A DNA stretch of 36,172 nucleotides, taken from positions 1 to 36,172 of IMG/VR virus record IMGVR_UViG_3300032820_000044; one strand, 5' to 3'. The translations under genes were made by a program, and so were the position numbers. Below, piece after piece: positions 1 to 7,608 of the stretch. Within the stretch, counting starts at the first letter, position 1. Each line of letters starts with the position of its first letter. Source of the DNA: a virus. The notes under the pieces are model-generated. The model was not told the DNA's origin, made no database searches, and saw only the letters and a list, made by a program, of their open reading frames with translations.

Positions 1-145
1 TTTTGGAGAAAATCCAGACCTCACGCAAGAGGAGAAACTTTCCGCCTACCGTAGCGATTTAGCTTACGCGAGAGAGCGAGGTTACAAACCCGCATGGGCT
101 GGAGTCAGGTTCAAACGTTTGTGGAATTGCTGGCCGTCATGCTAG
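1..145 (+). CDS. 3' fragment of SF2 helicase (duplicate of the end of 34701-36107)
   Basis: The frame ending with TAG at 143-145 encodes the last 48 or so residues of the helicase that is complete at 34701-36107. It is partial only because the window begins inside the gene. The C-terminus differs from the complete copy: this copy ends N-C-W-P-S-C, while the right-hand copy ends N-H-W-P-A-C. This comes from the three substitutions in the terminal redundancy. Treat it as the same gene, not a second locus. Confidence 0.9.
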   Translation, partial: FGENPDLTQEEKLSAYRSDLAYARERGYKPAWAGVRFKRLWNCWPSC

Positions 146-210
146 CGTGGAAAGCTCATGTCCGACGCCCGAGCACACCGCAACCTCAAGAACGAAGTCC
201 GGTTAGCCCT
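1..210. repeat. Terminal redundancy, left copy (pairs with 35963-36172)
   Basis: These bases match 35963-36172 one for one without indels. I see three mismatches: 128 (T versus C at 36090), 129 (G versus A at 36091) and 137 (T versus G at 36099). The block covers the 3' end of the helicase gene and the 5' end of the VRR-NUC gene, so it cuts through coding sequence. This is what a circular or circularly permuted genome gives when an assembler runs past its own start. The clustered mismatches suggest a strain mixture or an assembly or consensus error. A physical short terminal repeat is possible but less likely. Confidence 0.93.
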
Positions 211-508
211 GGGCCGACGCGAGGATGTGGTGATGTGGAACAACGAGAGTGGCGTTGCGCGGTACGGAACGTCGGTGGTGCGCTACGGCGTCGGCAAAGG
301 CGGGAGCGACCTCATAGGCATCATCAAAGGGTCGGGCAGATTCCTCGCAATTGAGATCAAAACAGGGAACGCCCGACTAACCAAAGAGCAGAAGCTTTTC
401 CAGCAGCTCGTGAGAGCTTTCGGGGGAGTGGCAGAAACCGTAAGGACAGTCGATGACGCAACCGGACTTATCGATAATATTAAAAGACAGGAAGCTAAAC
501 TTCACTGA
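158..508 (+). CDS. VRR-NUC domain nuclease
   Basis: This 116-residue protein has the PD-(D/E)XK core of the VRR-NUC family: an early Glu (E13) in the first helix, GGSD with D51, and the E66-I-K68 pair in EIKTG. VRR-NUC proteins are small structure-specific DNA nucleases, common in phages beside SF2 helicases and primases. The single-domain length fits the phage forms. It starts 12 bases after the helicase stop, behind a GGAAAG ribosome-binding site, and its 3' end overlaps the PrimPol gene by 56 bases. I infer a role in resolving replication or recombination intermediates. A truncated second copy of its start lies at 36120-36172. Confidence 0.88.
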   Translation: MSDARAHRNLKNEVRLALGRREDVVMWNNESGVARYGTSVVRYGVGKGGSDLIGIIKGSGRFLAIEIKTGNARLTKEQKLFQQLVRAFGGVAETVRTVDDATGLIDNIKRQEAKLH

Positions 509-2495
509 GCCTACGGGCGAGCAACAGTTCGACGTGCTGCTCTATGCTCAGGCATTCGTGCGGAGCGGCTTCCATGTGCTCCCGCTCCACTGCATGGTCG
601 ACGACATATGCTCGTGCGGCGACGCGGATTGCAGCAGCCCCGGCAAACATCCACGCACGTTAAACGGCGTCAAGGGGGCGACCGACGATGGCCAGATTGT
701 AGAGAAGTGGTTCGCGCAACGGGCAAACCTCGGAGTAGCCACGGGCAACGGTGTCTTTGTCGTGGACGTGGACATGCCAGACGGCAACGAGACCCTGTTC
801 GCACTAGAGCAGAAGCATGGGGCGCTACCCACCACGTTCACCACCACCACCGGGCGGGGCGGCACCCACTATTGGTTTACCTGCGACAAGGAGATCAAAA
901 ACTCCACCGGCAAACTCGGACCCTGTCTGGATATAAGGGCGGCTGGAGGATATGTCGTGGCTCCTCCGAGCGTTACCGAGCAGGCTTACGCCATCGACCC
1001 TGGTCAGGGCTCGACCGTGGCTGCTGCACCCGACTGGCTCGTCAGGCTCGTGCGCAAGAAAGCAAACAAACGCAACGCTGACTCGCCCGAGGTCGCCGAC
1101 GCGGTCATAGAGGGCGGGCGCAACGGGCACCTCATCAGCCAAGGCGGCGCGATGCGCAGGAGAGGCTTCAGCTATGAGTCGATCCTCGCGGCCCTCATGG
1201 GCGAGAATGAAGCCAAGTGCTCGCCTCCACTCAGCGAGGCTGAAGTAATAACGATTGCAAAGTCGGCGGCGAAATACGAGCCCGAAGAACGCAAGGGGTG
1301 GGAGCGACTCATTAAGCGCGACGGCAAGGGACACATGGCCAACACCGCTGGCAACCTGGCGCTCTGCCTGATGAACATGAGCGAATGGAAGGAGACCCTG
1401 ACTTACGACGAATTCCGCGACCGTATCTTTTTCAGGTGTGACGCGCCGTCAGAACTCGGCGACCTCATCGAAGGGCGAGAAGTGGACGAGCGCGCCATGA
1501 CTTGCATCCAACATTGGATGAGCTTGCATGTCGGACCCACCTTCAATCACACCGCAGTCGCGCAGGCTGTGGCTGTGGCTGCCGCGCGCCATACGACCAA
1601 CGAGCTGCGAGATTGGGCTCTGGGGTTGGAGTGGGACCGAGAACCACGCATTGACACTTGGCTTTCACGCTACCTGGGCGCCACCGAAATGGACATTCAC
1701 GCCCTCATGGGTCGGTGGTGGATGATCTCAGTTATCGCCAGAGCCCTCAAACCAGGAGCCCAGGTAGATCATATGCTGATCCTAGAGGGACGTCAGGGGG
1801 TTGGCAAAAGCTCAGTATGCCGAATCCTGGGAGGAGACTTCTTCATGGGTCAGCTGCCAAACCTAATGGGCGACCGACCTAGCCAGCACATCCAGGGCGC
1901 TAGCGTCGTCGAGGTCGGAGAGCTTGAGAGCTTCAGAGGAGCGGCGGCCACCCGCGTTAAGGACTTTCTCACACAGACGGTCGACACCTACCGCAAGCCC
2001 TACTCCCGCGACTACGTTCACCGGCCGAGGACATGCGTCTTCGTAGGCACGACCAACTCTACAGAGTACCTCGACGATGCCTCGGGCGGCCGACGCTTCT
2101 GGCCCGTCAGCGTGACCAAGGTCGATATACCCGCGCTCAAACGAGACCGGGAGCAGCTGTTCGCTGAAGCCAAGTACATGTACGACCAGGGCGAGCTATG
2201 GCATCCGCGACCCGAGGACGAGGACGCCCTTGCCGAGGCGCAGGAGCAACGTCGAGTGCAGGATATTTGGCACGACGGCATCCGCGAGTATTGTCAGGCC
2301 CGGAGCTTTATCACCGTCAAAGACATACTCATCAACATCGGCTTCGATCCAAAAGATGTGGAGCGCCGTCACCAAATTCGCTGCGGCAGGGTACTGCACT
2401 CGCTTGGCTACCGACCAGTGCGGATTCGCGACCTGGACGGAAAAAGAATACGCGGATACAAAAAACTGGTTGAAGCTAACGCCAAAGATGGCTAG
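453..2495 (+). CDS. Bifunctional primase-polymerase with VirE/VapE-type SF3-like helicase domain
   Basis: This 680-residue protein is predicted to make primers and unwind DNA at the fork. Residues about 30-200 form a Prim-Pol (AEP) domain. It has a Cys-rich loop (C53, C55, C60 and GKHP), the catalytic pair D105/D107, a G-T-H motif with H139 and a third acidic residue, D160. Residues about 218-277 resemble a primase C-terminal helical domain. Residues about 390-560 match the VirE/VapE ATPase: Walker A GRQGVGKSS at 446-454, hydrophobic strand plus acidic residues at 485-491, sensor VGTTN at 531-535 and an Arg finger in GGRRFW. The ATG at 453 follows AAGGA by about 8 bases and overlaps the VRR-NUC gene. 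No separate DNA polymerase gene was found in the window. Confidence 0.9.
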   Translation: MTQPDLSIILKDRKLNFTEPTGEQQFDVLLYAQAFVRSGFHVLPLHCMVDDICSCGDADCSSPGKHPRTLNGVKGATDDGQIVEKWFAQRANLGVATGNGVFVVDVDMPDGNETLFALEQKHGALPTTFTTTTGRGGTHYWFTCDKEIKNSTGKLGPCLDIRAAGGYVVAPPSVTEQAYAIDPGQGSTVAAAPDWLVRLVRKKANKRNADSPEVADAVIEGGRNGHLISQGGAMRRRGFSYESILAALMGENEAKCSPPLSEAEVITIAKSAAKYEPEERKGWERLIKRDGKGHMANTAGNLALCLMNMSEWKETLTYDEFRDRIFFRCDAPSELGDLIEGREVDERAMTCIQHWMSLHVGPTFNHTAVAQAVAVAAARHTTNELRDWALGLEWDREPRIDTWLSRYLGATEMDIHALMGRWWMISVIARALKPGAQVDHMLILEGRQGVGKSSVCRILGGDFFMGQLPNLMGDRPSQHIQGASVVEVGELESFRGAAATRVKDFLTQTVDTYRKPYSRDYVHRPRTCVFVGTTNSTEYLDDASGGRRFWPVSVTKVDIPALKRDREQLFAEAKYMYDQGELWHPRPEDEDALAEAQEQRRVQDIWHDGIREYCQARSFITVKDILINIGFDPKDVERRHQIRCGRVLHSLGYRPVRIRDLDGKRIRGYKKLVEANAKDG

Positions 2496-2538
2496 GTTGT
2501 TTGTACAGGTAAAGTTTACATAGCCCAGGAGGGCCACA

Positions 2539-3483
2539 ATGACAGACGCAACAGGAAAGCGTTTGGCCATGGTTACCAATTCGGAAGCGAATTGCCACCA
2601 GGAATGCCAGCGCAAAAGACAATTTAGGTACGTGGAGCTTCGCAGACCGTTGGTCGATGCTAAGGCGTTGACGCTAGGCACGGTGTTTCATGCGGGGATG
2701 GAGGCAGACGCCACGGGTGTAGACCGCTGGCTGGCGGCCGACGACCCTCACGAGCAGGCGATGCTAGACGCCATGCTCATCATGCATAAGGAGCGGTACG
2801 ACAAGCTGGAGTATTTGCACGTCGAGCACGAGATGCAGGGTGCGCTCACCAACCCGGAGACGGGGGCGGCGAGCCGCACCTATCGCTACGGGGGAAAGGT
2901 CGACGGTATCGTGAAGCTAATGCAGGAGAAGTGGGTCATCGACCACAAGACGACCAGCTTCGACGTGAGCCCTGGGAGTGACCACCTAGAGCAAGCCCGC
3001 ATGGCCCCACAGGGCTACCGGTACGTGGCCCTCGCGCGAGCGAACGGCATCGACGTAGCGGGCTTCATCATGAACCTGGTACGTAAACCGACCATCAAGC
3101 CCTTGAAGGCCACGCCGCTAGAAAAGCGGAGAGTCAACAAGGACGGAAGCTTCCACGCCAAAACGCGGTTCGAGGACGAAACTCCCCGGGCGTACATGAA
3201 GCGCTGCGTGGAGAAGATGTCGATGGACCCCGACTCATATCTCGCACGAGTCACAGTGAGAGTGACCGACGAGGACGTGCGCGAGGCGCAGGCTGACCTT
3301 TGGCAAATCGTAAAGTCGATGATGGACAGCGACCGGCTGGGCATCTACCCGCGAAACTCGCTGTCGTGTTTCAAGTGGGGGCGACCGTGCGAGTACTGGC
3401 CGGTATGCACCGGGCAGGCTGGACTCGATGACCCCATGCTTTATCGCACTGCAACCAAAAGCCACGAGGAGTTAGCATCATGA
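2539..3483 (+). CDS. Cas4/RecB-like PD-(D/E)XK exonuclease with probable Fe-S cluster
   Basis: This 314-residue protein has the RecB-type nuclease motifs in order: GTVFH with H51, D122 in GKVDG, D135-H-K137 in VIDHK, and a Q158-x3-Y162 motif. One or two N-terminal cysteines (C19, C23) and a C-terminal trio (C277, C284, C290) match the split 4Fe-4S arrangement of Cas4 and AddB nucleases. It probably resects DNA ends to give single-stranded DNA for recombination. The start is supported by AGGAGG ending about 6 bases before the ATG. Its stop overlaps the next gene's start (ATGA), and the neighbouring Sak4-like ATPase is a natural partner. No CRISPR locus is present, so a defence role is not indicated. 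Confidence 0.88.
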   Translation: MTDATGKRLAMVTNSEANCHQECQRKRQFRYVELRRPLVDAKALTLGTVFHAGMEADATGVDRWLAADDPHEQAMLDAMLIMHKERYDKLEYLHVEHEMQGALTNPETGAASRTYRYGGKVDGIVKLMQEKWVIDHKTTSFDVSPGSDHLEQARMAPQGYRYVALARANGIDVAGFIMNLVRKPTIKPLKATPLEKRRVNKDGSFHAKTRFEDETPRAYMKRCVEKMSMDPDSYLARVTVRVTDEDVREAQADLWQIVKSMMDSDRLGIYPRNSLSCFKWGRPCEYWPVCTGQAGLDDPMLYRTATKSHEELAS

Positions 3484-4403
3484 GTTTTTTAGCATCAGTT
3501 AAGGTTGGGCATGTGGATTCAAACAGAAAGCTATTGATAGCTGGAGAGTCTGGCGTGGGTAAGAGCACGGCGGCTTGCAGTGGCGAGGGGGTGGTGGCTA
3601 TCGATCCATGCGGAGGGACAGACCGTATCGACGTGGCTAGGCTCTCGTCCCCGAATGGAGCGTGGACCTGGCCCATGCTCATCGAAGCAGTCAACGAGCT
3701 TTGCGAGCAGGACCACGACTACTCGCGTCTCGTCATCGACGAGCTTGGTCACTGGGAAAACCTGTCTTGGCGATACCTGTGTCAGCAGCACGGCAAGGAA
3801 AATATTGAAAGCTGGGGGTACGGCCAGGGGTATAAGCTCGCTCTTGACGAGTGGGGGCGACTGCTCGCCAAGCTGGAACGCCTGCGGGAGAAGATGGAGA
3901 TTGTCTTGGTGGTTCACTCACACGCAAAGCCTTATAGGAATCCCGAAGGACCTGATTATGACCGCATGGTTCCAAACCTCAACACGGCGCTGAGCGCGAA
4001 GCTGCGAGGCTGGTGTGACACCGTGCTGTTTGCTCGCTTTCTCGACACGACTGCCAAGAAAGACACTGGCCGGAGCATTGGTATCACCGGAGCCAGAGTT
4101 TTTGAGACCACGCACTCGGCGACCTGGGACGCGAAGAACCGTGACGGGCTCCCTGCGCGGTTGCCGCTCGACTGGGACACCTACCAGGAAGCGGTGGACC
4201 GGGGCTCTCCTGGTACGCCAGAGGAGCTTGCAGCGGACATCGAGGCGCTTCTGGGCAAGCTGGACAAAGCCAAGGAACGGTACGTCAAGGCGAAGATGAA
4301 GCAGGCCGGAGAGGACTGCACGAAACTAAAGATGGTACTCAATTATGCGCAGACGCATGCGTCAACAGAAACAGAAGGAGAGTCAAATGATCACAGCAGG
4401 TAA
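3480..4403 (+). CDS. Sak4-like / AAA_24 family RecA-fold ATPase
   Basis: This 307-residue protein has a RecA-like nucleotide-binding core: Walker A at residues 22-30 (GESGVGKST) and Walker B LVIDE at 84-88. A strand reading EIVLVVHSHAK follows at about residues 140-150. This layout matches the phage AAA_24/Sak4 group of single-strand annealing or strand-exchange proteins. It lies between a Cas4-like nuclease and an SSB-like gene, the usual setting for a phage recombinase. It starts in an ATGA overlap with the nuclease gene and ends inside the first codons of the SSB-like gene. Residues 245-300 are charged and probably helical. Recombinase function is inferred from family and context. Confidence 0.8.
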   Translation: MSFLASVKVGHVDSNRKLLIAGESGVGKSTAACSGEGVVAIDPCGGTDRIDVARLSSPNGAWTWPMLIEAVNELCEQDHDYSRLVIDELGHWENLSWRYLCQQHGKENIESWGYGQGYKLALDEWGRLLAKLERLREKMEIVLVVHSHAKPYRNPEGPDYDRMVPNLNTALSAKLRGWCDTVLFARFLDTTAKKDTGRSIGITGARVFETTHSATWDAKNRDGLPARLPLDWDTYQEAVDRGSPGTPEELAADIEALLGKLDKAKERYVKAKMKQAGEDCTKLKMVLNYAQTHASTETEGESNDHSR

Positions 4404-4797
4404 ACATAGAGCCCGTGCAATCACCGCCGATTTAGGTGAAACGTCCACAGGCAAAGAGCAGGTTTGGATCGAGTTTCAATTAGGGTCGGATGGCGGAACA
4501 ATCAGGTGGTACGGATATTTCACCGACAAAGCCATCGGCATCACCACCAAAGCGCTCCGCGCGTGCGGATGGAAGGGTGATGACGTGACCAAGCTGGACG
4601 GCATCTCGGACAACGAGGTCGAGCTGGTAGTAATAAACGACGGCGACTGGGGGCCGAAGGTCAATTGGATCAACGAGCTAGGCCCAGGCAGGTCGGCAGC
4701 CATGGGGGACGTGGCCAAGAAATCTCTCAGAGAGCGCGTGGCGGCTCGCATGAAGTCGGCGGGCTTGGTGGAGGACGGCGATGCCATCCCGTTTTAA
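4387..4797 (+). CDS. Single-stranded DNA-binding-like protein with SSB-type C-terminal tip
   Basis: I place the start at the ATG at 4387, behind AGAAGGAGAG, giving 136 residues. The open frame extends upstream to 4345, but that stretch overlaps the ATPase gene without a ribosome-binding site. The sequence is a mixed beta protein (residues about 8-95) followed by a charged linker. It ends in D-G-D-A-I-P-F, very close to the acidic D-D-I-P-F tip that bacterial SSBs use to recruit partner proteins. It resembles the small phage proteins grouped as DUF669 and probable SSBs. The fold assignment is an inference; the tip is seen directly. It overlaps both neighbours by 17 bases. Confidence 0.72.
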   Translation: MITAGKHRARAITADLGETSTGKEQVWIEFQLGSDGGTIRWYGYFTDKAIGITTKALRACGWKGDDVTKLDGISDNEVELVVINDGDWGPKVNWINELGPGRSAAMGDVAKKSLRERVAARMKSAGLVEDGDAIPF

Positions 4798-4996
4798 GAG
4801 CAAGGAAGAGCCGGGTACTCTGGCAGCGGTGTTCGAGGAGGGCCCGGAAGAGGTGACGATTGGCCAGCTGGAGAAGTGGCTCGGTGTGCGCAAGCTACGG
4901 CTGCGGATCACCTTCGAGCCCGGCAAGTCTGGATTGCCGCTGGCTCGCCAGATCAAAAAGAAGATGGCCGACTTCGACTTAGCGCGAGGACACTAA
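4781..4996 (+). CDS. Small hypothetical protein, last gene of the replication operon
   Basis: This 71-residue protein begins within the end of the SSB-like gene, overlapping it by 17 bases, with GGAGG about 7 bases before the ATG. It is basic and probably alpha/beta. The middle reads VTIGQLEKWLGVRKL, which could be a short helical or HTH-like segment, and the tail is Lys-rich. No known family is recognised. The overlap and strong ribosome-binding site make it a credible gene translated together with the SSB-like protein. It ends just before the convergent terminator. Confidence 0.68.
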   Translation: MPSRFKSKEEPGTLAAVFEEGPEEVTIGQLEKWLGVRKLRLRITFEPGKSGLPLARQIKKKMADFDLARGH

Positions 4997-5032
4997 AAAA
5001 AAACTCCCCAATGCCTCGCAGCGTTGGGGAGT
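4995..5032 (-). terminator. Rho-independent terminator of the minus-strand late operon
   Basis: A perfect 9-bp stem (ACTCCCCAA at 5003-5011 with TTGGGGAGT at 5024-5032) closes a 12-base loop. On the plus strand it is preceded by nine A residues at 4995-5003, which read as a U-tract after the stem on the minus strand. It therefore fits termination of the leftward late transcript about 50 bases past the endolysin stop. The plus-strand operon ends at 4996 and meets the same hairpin, but without a U-tract downstream. Confidence 0.88.
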
Positions 5033-5081
5033 CCACAACAGGAAGCGGAGACAAAACCGCTCACTGATTAGGATGATGCCA

Positions 5082-6596
5082 TCATTTAATCCCCTTGGCC
5101 ACCTCGAAATGCATACCGTCTGGGCGCGTGGAGTAGTGACCACCCCAGTAAAAGCCATGTTTGTTGGCCAAGGGCACCAGCCTGAAAACACTCCCCTTCT
5201 CCCCGTCCGGCTTAGGGGCAGACCCTAAGGGGTTCCAGGTCGCGTTCATATCCACGGCGCTGGCGTAGGCGTGGTTGCTCAACGTGCGCCGGCTACCTCG
5301 GATAAACCTGGGTGCCCAGCTCCCGGCCCAGCTCAGAACGTACTTCATGAGGTCCGCGTCTTCCCAAGCCTGGAAGAGAGCCTTGAGCTGGTCTGCATAC
5401 TTCTTGTGAAACGCCACCCTGCCGTTCTTCGGCGCACCAGGAATGCCAACCAGCTGGGGGATGTCGACGAAGGCTATGTACTTCTCGTCCCAATGATTCG
5501 TTATGCGTATCGCCTCGGGATTCCCCGGCACCGGAACCGACACGTACTCCAGTTTGCCAAAGCGGCGATTACGGTCGGCGGGCCGAATGGGCGCGAAATC
5601 GGGGTGCTTGGGGAAATCCACTGGCGCGAAGATGCGGGCCCGTACCGTGCTGTGCGCCTCGCGTTCCTCGTTGGCCGCTTGCCAGGTGCGCGGCCCCACG
5701 ATGCCGTCTGCCCGCAAGCCCTCTTCTCTCTGCCATGACTTGGTGCATCCCTCGGTCAGCTTACCGAAGTCCCCATCTGCGCCGTAAGGCTCCAGGGTGA
5801 GCCCGTCAGTGATGAGGATGTGCTGCCATGTGGCTACCCACGTCCCGCTATCGCCCAGCCGGATGGTCGGCGGCTGGGAGTGCGGGTCGATGATGCTGGG
5901 AGGCTCATCAACAACGCCTTCCTCTGGCACCCCTGGCTGCCTGGACCACTGTAGTGGTCGACCATCGTGACAAAGAAGAGCGCATAAGTCTGGATGCTGC
6001 ATGACCTCGCCCACGTCCATGAGCTTGCCGTTCACGTAACACTCACCATGCACCAACACCAGAGTCATAGAATAGTCACGATGCCGTAGATTATGAACAT
6101 TGGACTCTGGTTGGATGACTCGCAGGTTTGGATCGCTGGCAGACGGGTGGAGTTTGATGCCCTTCCACTCGGTTCCCTCGGTGGCCGGCAGATGCCAGCC
6201 GTAGAGCACCGCACGCTCCTCGTGAGCCCGGTTGCTGAGCACCCAGTGCTTTCCCACGTTGGAGACGATACCGGCTTTAGGCGTCCCCACAGCGGCACTA
6301 ACACGCTCGTCGTGCTCGATGGCAGCCATGTGGCTGTCCATGCCTTCTCCACCCGGGTAGCCTTTGGGCTGCGGGGGTATCTGCGTCTTGGCTGCCGCGT
6401 ACCTGGCATCGAGCAGCTTGGGTGTGGGCAGGTATGCGTCTAGCTCATCAGCGGCCAGTTGTGCGTCATACGCCGTCGTCGTCATACGGATCGGATTCTT
6501 CGCTGCGTCCCGAAACACTCGGAACGTCCCGTCTAGATCCGCTGTTGTTATTTTCAGGTCTTCCCAGCACCACTCTGTCTTTTCTAAAATACTCAT
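5082..6596 (-). CDS. Endolysin-like protein: peptidoglycan-binding domain plus M15 (VanY-like) peptidase
   Basis: This 504-residue protein probably cuts peptide cross-links of the host wall. Residues about 250-320 form a PG_binding_1-type repeat domain (IRLGDSG, DGDFG, DGIVGPRTW). The C-terminal 65 residues hold the zinc site of M15 D-Ala-D-Ala or L-Ala-D-Glu peptidases: H442-x6-D449 in SNHAYASAVDMN, and H496 in GMHFE. The first 230 residues form a separate domain I do not recognise, unusually large for a simple endolysin. There is no signal peptide, so export would depend on the holin-like protein upstream. It is the last gene of the late operon, before the terminator. Confidence 0.87.
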   Translation of the reverse strand: MSILEKTEWCWEDLKITTADLDGTFRVFRDAAKNPIRMTTTAYDAQLAADELDAYLPTPKLLDARYAAAKTQIPPQPKGYPGGEGMDSHMAAIEHDERVSAAVGTPKAGIVSNVGKHWVLSNRAHEERAVLYGWHLPATEGTEWKGIKLHPSASDPNLRVIQPESNVHNLRHRDYSMTLVLVHGECYVNGKLMDVGEVMQHPDLCALLCHDGRPLQWSRQPGVPEEGVVDEPPSIIDPHSQPPTIRLGDSGTWVATWQHILITDGLTLEPYGADGDFGKLTEGCTKSWQREEGLRADGIVGPRTWQAANEEREAHSTVRARIFAPVDFPKHPDFAPIRPADRNRRFGKLEYVSVPVPGNPEAIRITNHWDEKYIAFVDIPQLVGIPGAPKNGRVAFHKKYADQLKALFQAWEDADLMKYVLSWAGSWAPRFIRGSRRTLSNHAYASAVDMNATWNPLGSAPKPDGEKGSVFRLVPLANKHGFYWGGHYSTRPDGMHFEVAKGIK

Positions 6597-6699
6597 CCTC
6601 GATCTCTTTCTGTCGGTCTTTACGCGGACCCCTGGCAGCGGGGGGCGTGCGCGACACCAGACTATACAAGCGGCCGAGAGCTTTAAGAAGCCATTCCAT
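6466..6699 (-). CDS. Possible small protein overlapping the endolysin start
   Basis: A 77-residue frame begins with an ATG that shares one base with the lipoprotein stop (TGATG), typical of coupled translation. It runs 131 bases into the endolysin gene in another frame. An open reading extending upstream to 6714 is less likely as a start. The N-terminal 20 residues (MEWLLKALGRLYSLV) look amphipathic or weakly hydrophobic. The rest is charged and low in structure. It fills the 102-base gap between lipoprotein and endolysin, which supports a real gene, but the long overlap leaves doubt. It could be a spanin or lysis accessory; no family is recognised. Confidence 0.42.
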   Translation of the reverse strand: MEWLLKALGRLYSLVSRTPPAARGPRKDRQKEIEDEYFRKDRVVLGRPENNNSGSRRDVPSVSGRSEESDPYDDDGV

Positions 6700-7109
6700 C
6701 AGTTCACCATGCACAATAGGGGCGGCGCACGCTCACCATTCTCGAAAGCGACGAACACCACGTACGCATCGCATGCTGCTTTAAGGGCTTTTACCGCAGC
6801 TTCAATCTCACTGCCGGCATTGGCTCCCGCGTTGTCGAGGCTAGACGCGAAAGCCAGAGCCTCGCGCGCAGCTTGCCAGCTCGCTCGAAAGCCACGGTAG
6901 GCCTCGAATATCGGGTCGTACTTCCTCTTCACCGCTGCTGGGTTGTCCGAAGCCTGAAGCTCTTGGGCGTACTGGTCCTCCACCAGCGTGAGCACCGCCT
7001 CGGCCTTCGGGGTGAGCAGGTCTAGCTGCGTCACCACTTGCCTCAAAGGCGAGCAGCCAGCCAGCAGAGTCAGCGCACCGAGCAGCAGAATGAAGAGGCT
7101 ACTCTTCAT
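6699..7109 (-). CDS. Lipoprotein in the lysis cassette
   Basis: This 136-residue protein has a clear bacterial lipoprotein signal: MKSS, a hydrophobic run, then the lipobox LLAGC with Cys19 as the expected lipidated residue. The mature part is helical, with many Ala, Glu and Lys residues, and no enzyme motif. It overlaps the holin-like gene by 11 bases and precedes the endolysin. An outer-membrane lipoprotein here is a candidate spanin subunit or lysis accessory. It is larger than a typical Rz1, so that assignment is an inference. The lipobox supports a Gram-negative-type envelope. Confidence 0.75.
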   Translation of the reverse strand: MKSSLFILLLGALTLLAGCSPLRQVVTQLDLLTPKAEAVLTLVEDQYAQELQASDNPAAVKRKYDPIFEAYRGFRASWQAAREALAFASSLDNAGANAGSEIEAAVKALKAACDAYVVFVAFENGERAPPLLCMVN

Positions 7110-7311
7110 CGTCCTCTTCGTAGTCCGGTGCCTCTAGCGCAGCCTTGGCCTTGCCATGGTCTTCCATCGCAAAGCCACCAATTAGTACCGACCCTACGGT
7201 GGTGACTAGTGTGGCAAGCTGACCGTCCTTGTAGATGTAGGCGACTACCGTAGCCACGGCGGTCACGACTGCGGTCCACCACTTGCGGCTTTTATAAAAT
7301 GGCTTCATCAA
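7099..7311 (-). CDS. Holin-like small membrane protein
   Basis: This 70-residue protein has two hydrophobic segments, about residues 11-27 and 32-49, a basic N-terminus (MMKPFYKSRKWW) and a strongly acidic tail ending EEDDEE. Size, topology and position beside the endolysin fit a two-transmembrane holin that forms the inner-membrane hole. Its start overlaps the stop of the upstream 98-residue membrane gene by four bases. Small holins lack a conserved sequence signature, so this rests on topology and context. Confidence 0.68.
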   Translation of the reverse strand: MMKPFYKSRKWWTAVVTAVATVVAYIYKDGQLATLVTTVGSVLIGGFAMEDHGKAKAALEAPDYEEDDEE

Positions 7312-7604
7312 CTTCTCCTTACGATTTCCAGGATTGCGTCTAGTTTGCCGCTCTGATGGCTGACTACACTTCTTGTCTCTGCTTGCTCTCTGCTAAGGCA
7401 ATCAAGCTGTACACCTTGGGATTCGATCTTGGTGTCTAGTTTTTCCAGCTTTTTGTCGGTACGTGTTTCTAGATCGGTAACGCGGCGCGTGCCGTTGGAG
7501 TTGGCTGTGTCGGGACGCCCTTTGCGTATCTCACGCAAGAGCAGGATTACAGCGGCGATGACGCCGCCAGCAACCCCTAGTTGCCCCAGTAGCTCCGCCT
7601 CCAT
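7308..7604 (-). CDS. Membrane-anchored coiled-coil protein (holin partner or i-spanin-like)
   Basis: This 98-residue protein has one N-terminal hydrophobic helix (about residues 9-23), then a basic hinge. A heptad-like coiled coil follows at about residues 45-95 (LETRTDKKLEKLDTKIES). That architecture matches XhlA-like hemolysin/holin-associated proteins and inner-membrane spanins. It overlaps the holin-like gene by four bases and lies a few bases after the small virion-like paralogue. Which lysis role it has cannot be decided from sequence alone. Confidence 0.62.
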   Translation of the reverse strand: MEAELLGQLGVAGGVIAAVILLLREIRKGRPDTANSNGTRRVTDLETRTDKKLEKLDTKIESQGVQLDCLSREQAETRSVVSHQSGKLDAILEIVRRS

Positions 7605-7608
7605 ATCC

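Noticed and set aside
1-210. True short terminal direct repeats of a linear genome
   Set aside because: The repeat cuts through two coding genes and carries mismatches. Circular assembly overlap explains it better, although physical ends cannot be excluded from sequence alone.
2196-2681. 161-residue minus-strand frame under the PrimPol 3' end
   Set aside because: Antisense shadow spanning a real gene end and the next gene start. No motif and no promoter.
2539-3483. Cas4-like nuclease as part of a CRISPR system
   Set aside because: No repeat-spacer array or other cas gene is present. The setting is phage recombination.
4345-4386. Upstream extension of the SSB-like gene
   Set aside because: It lies inside the ATPase gene without a ribosome-binding site. 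The ATG at 4387 follows AGAAGGAGAG.
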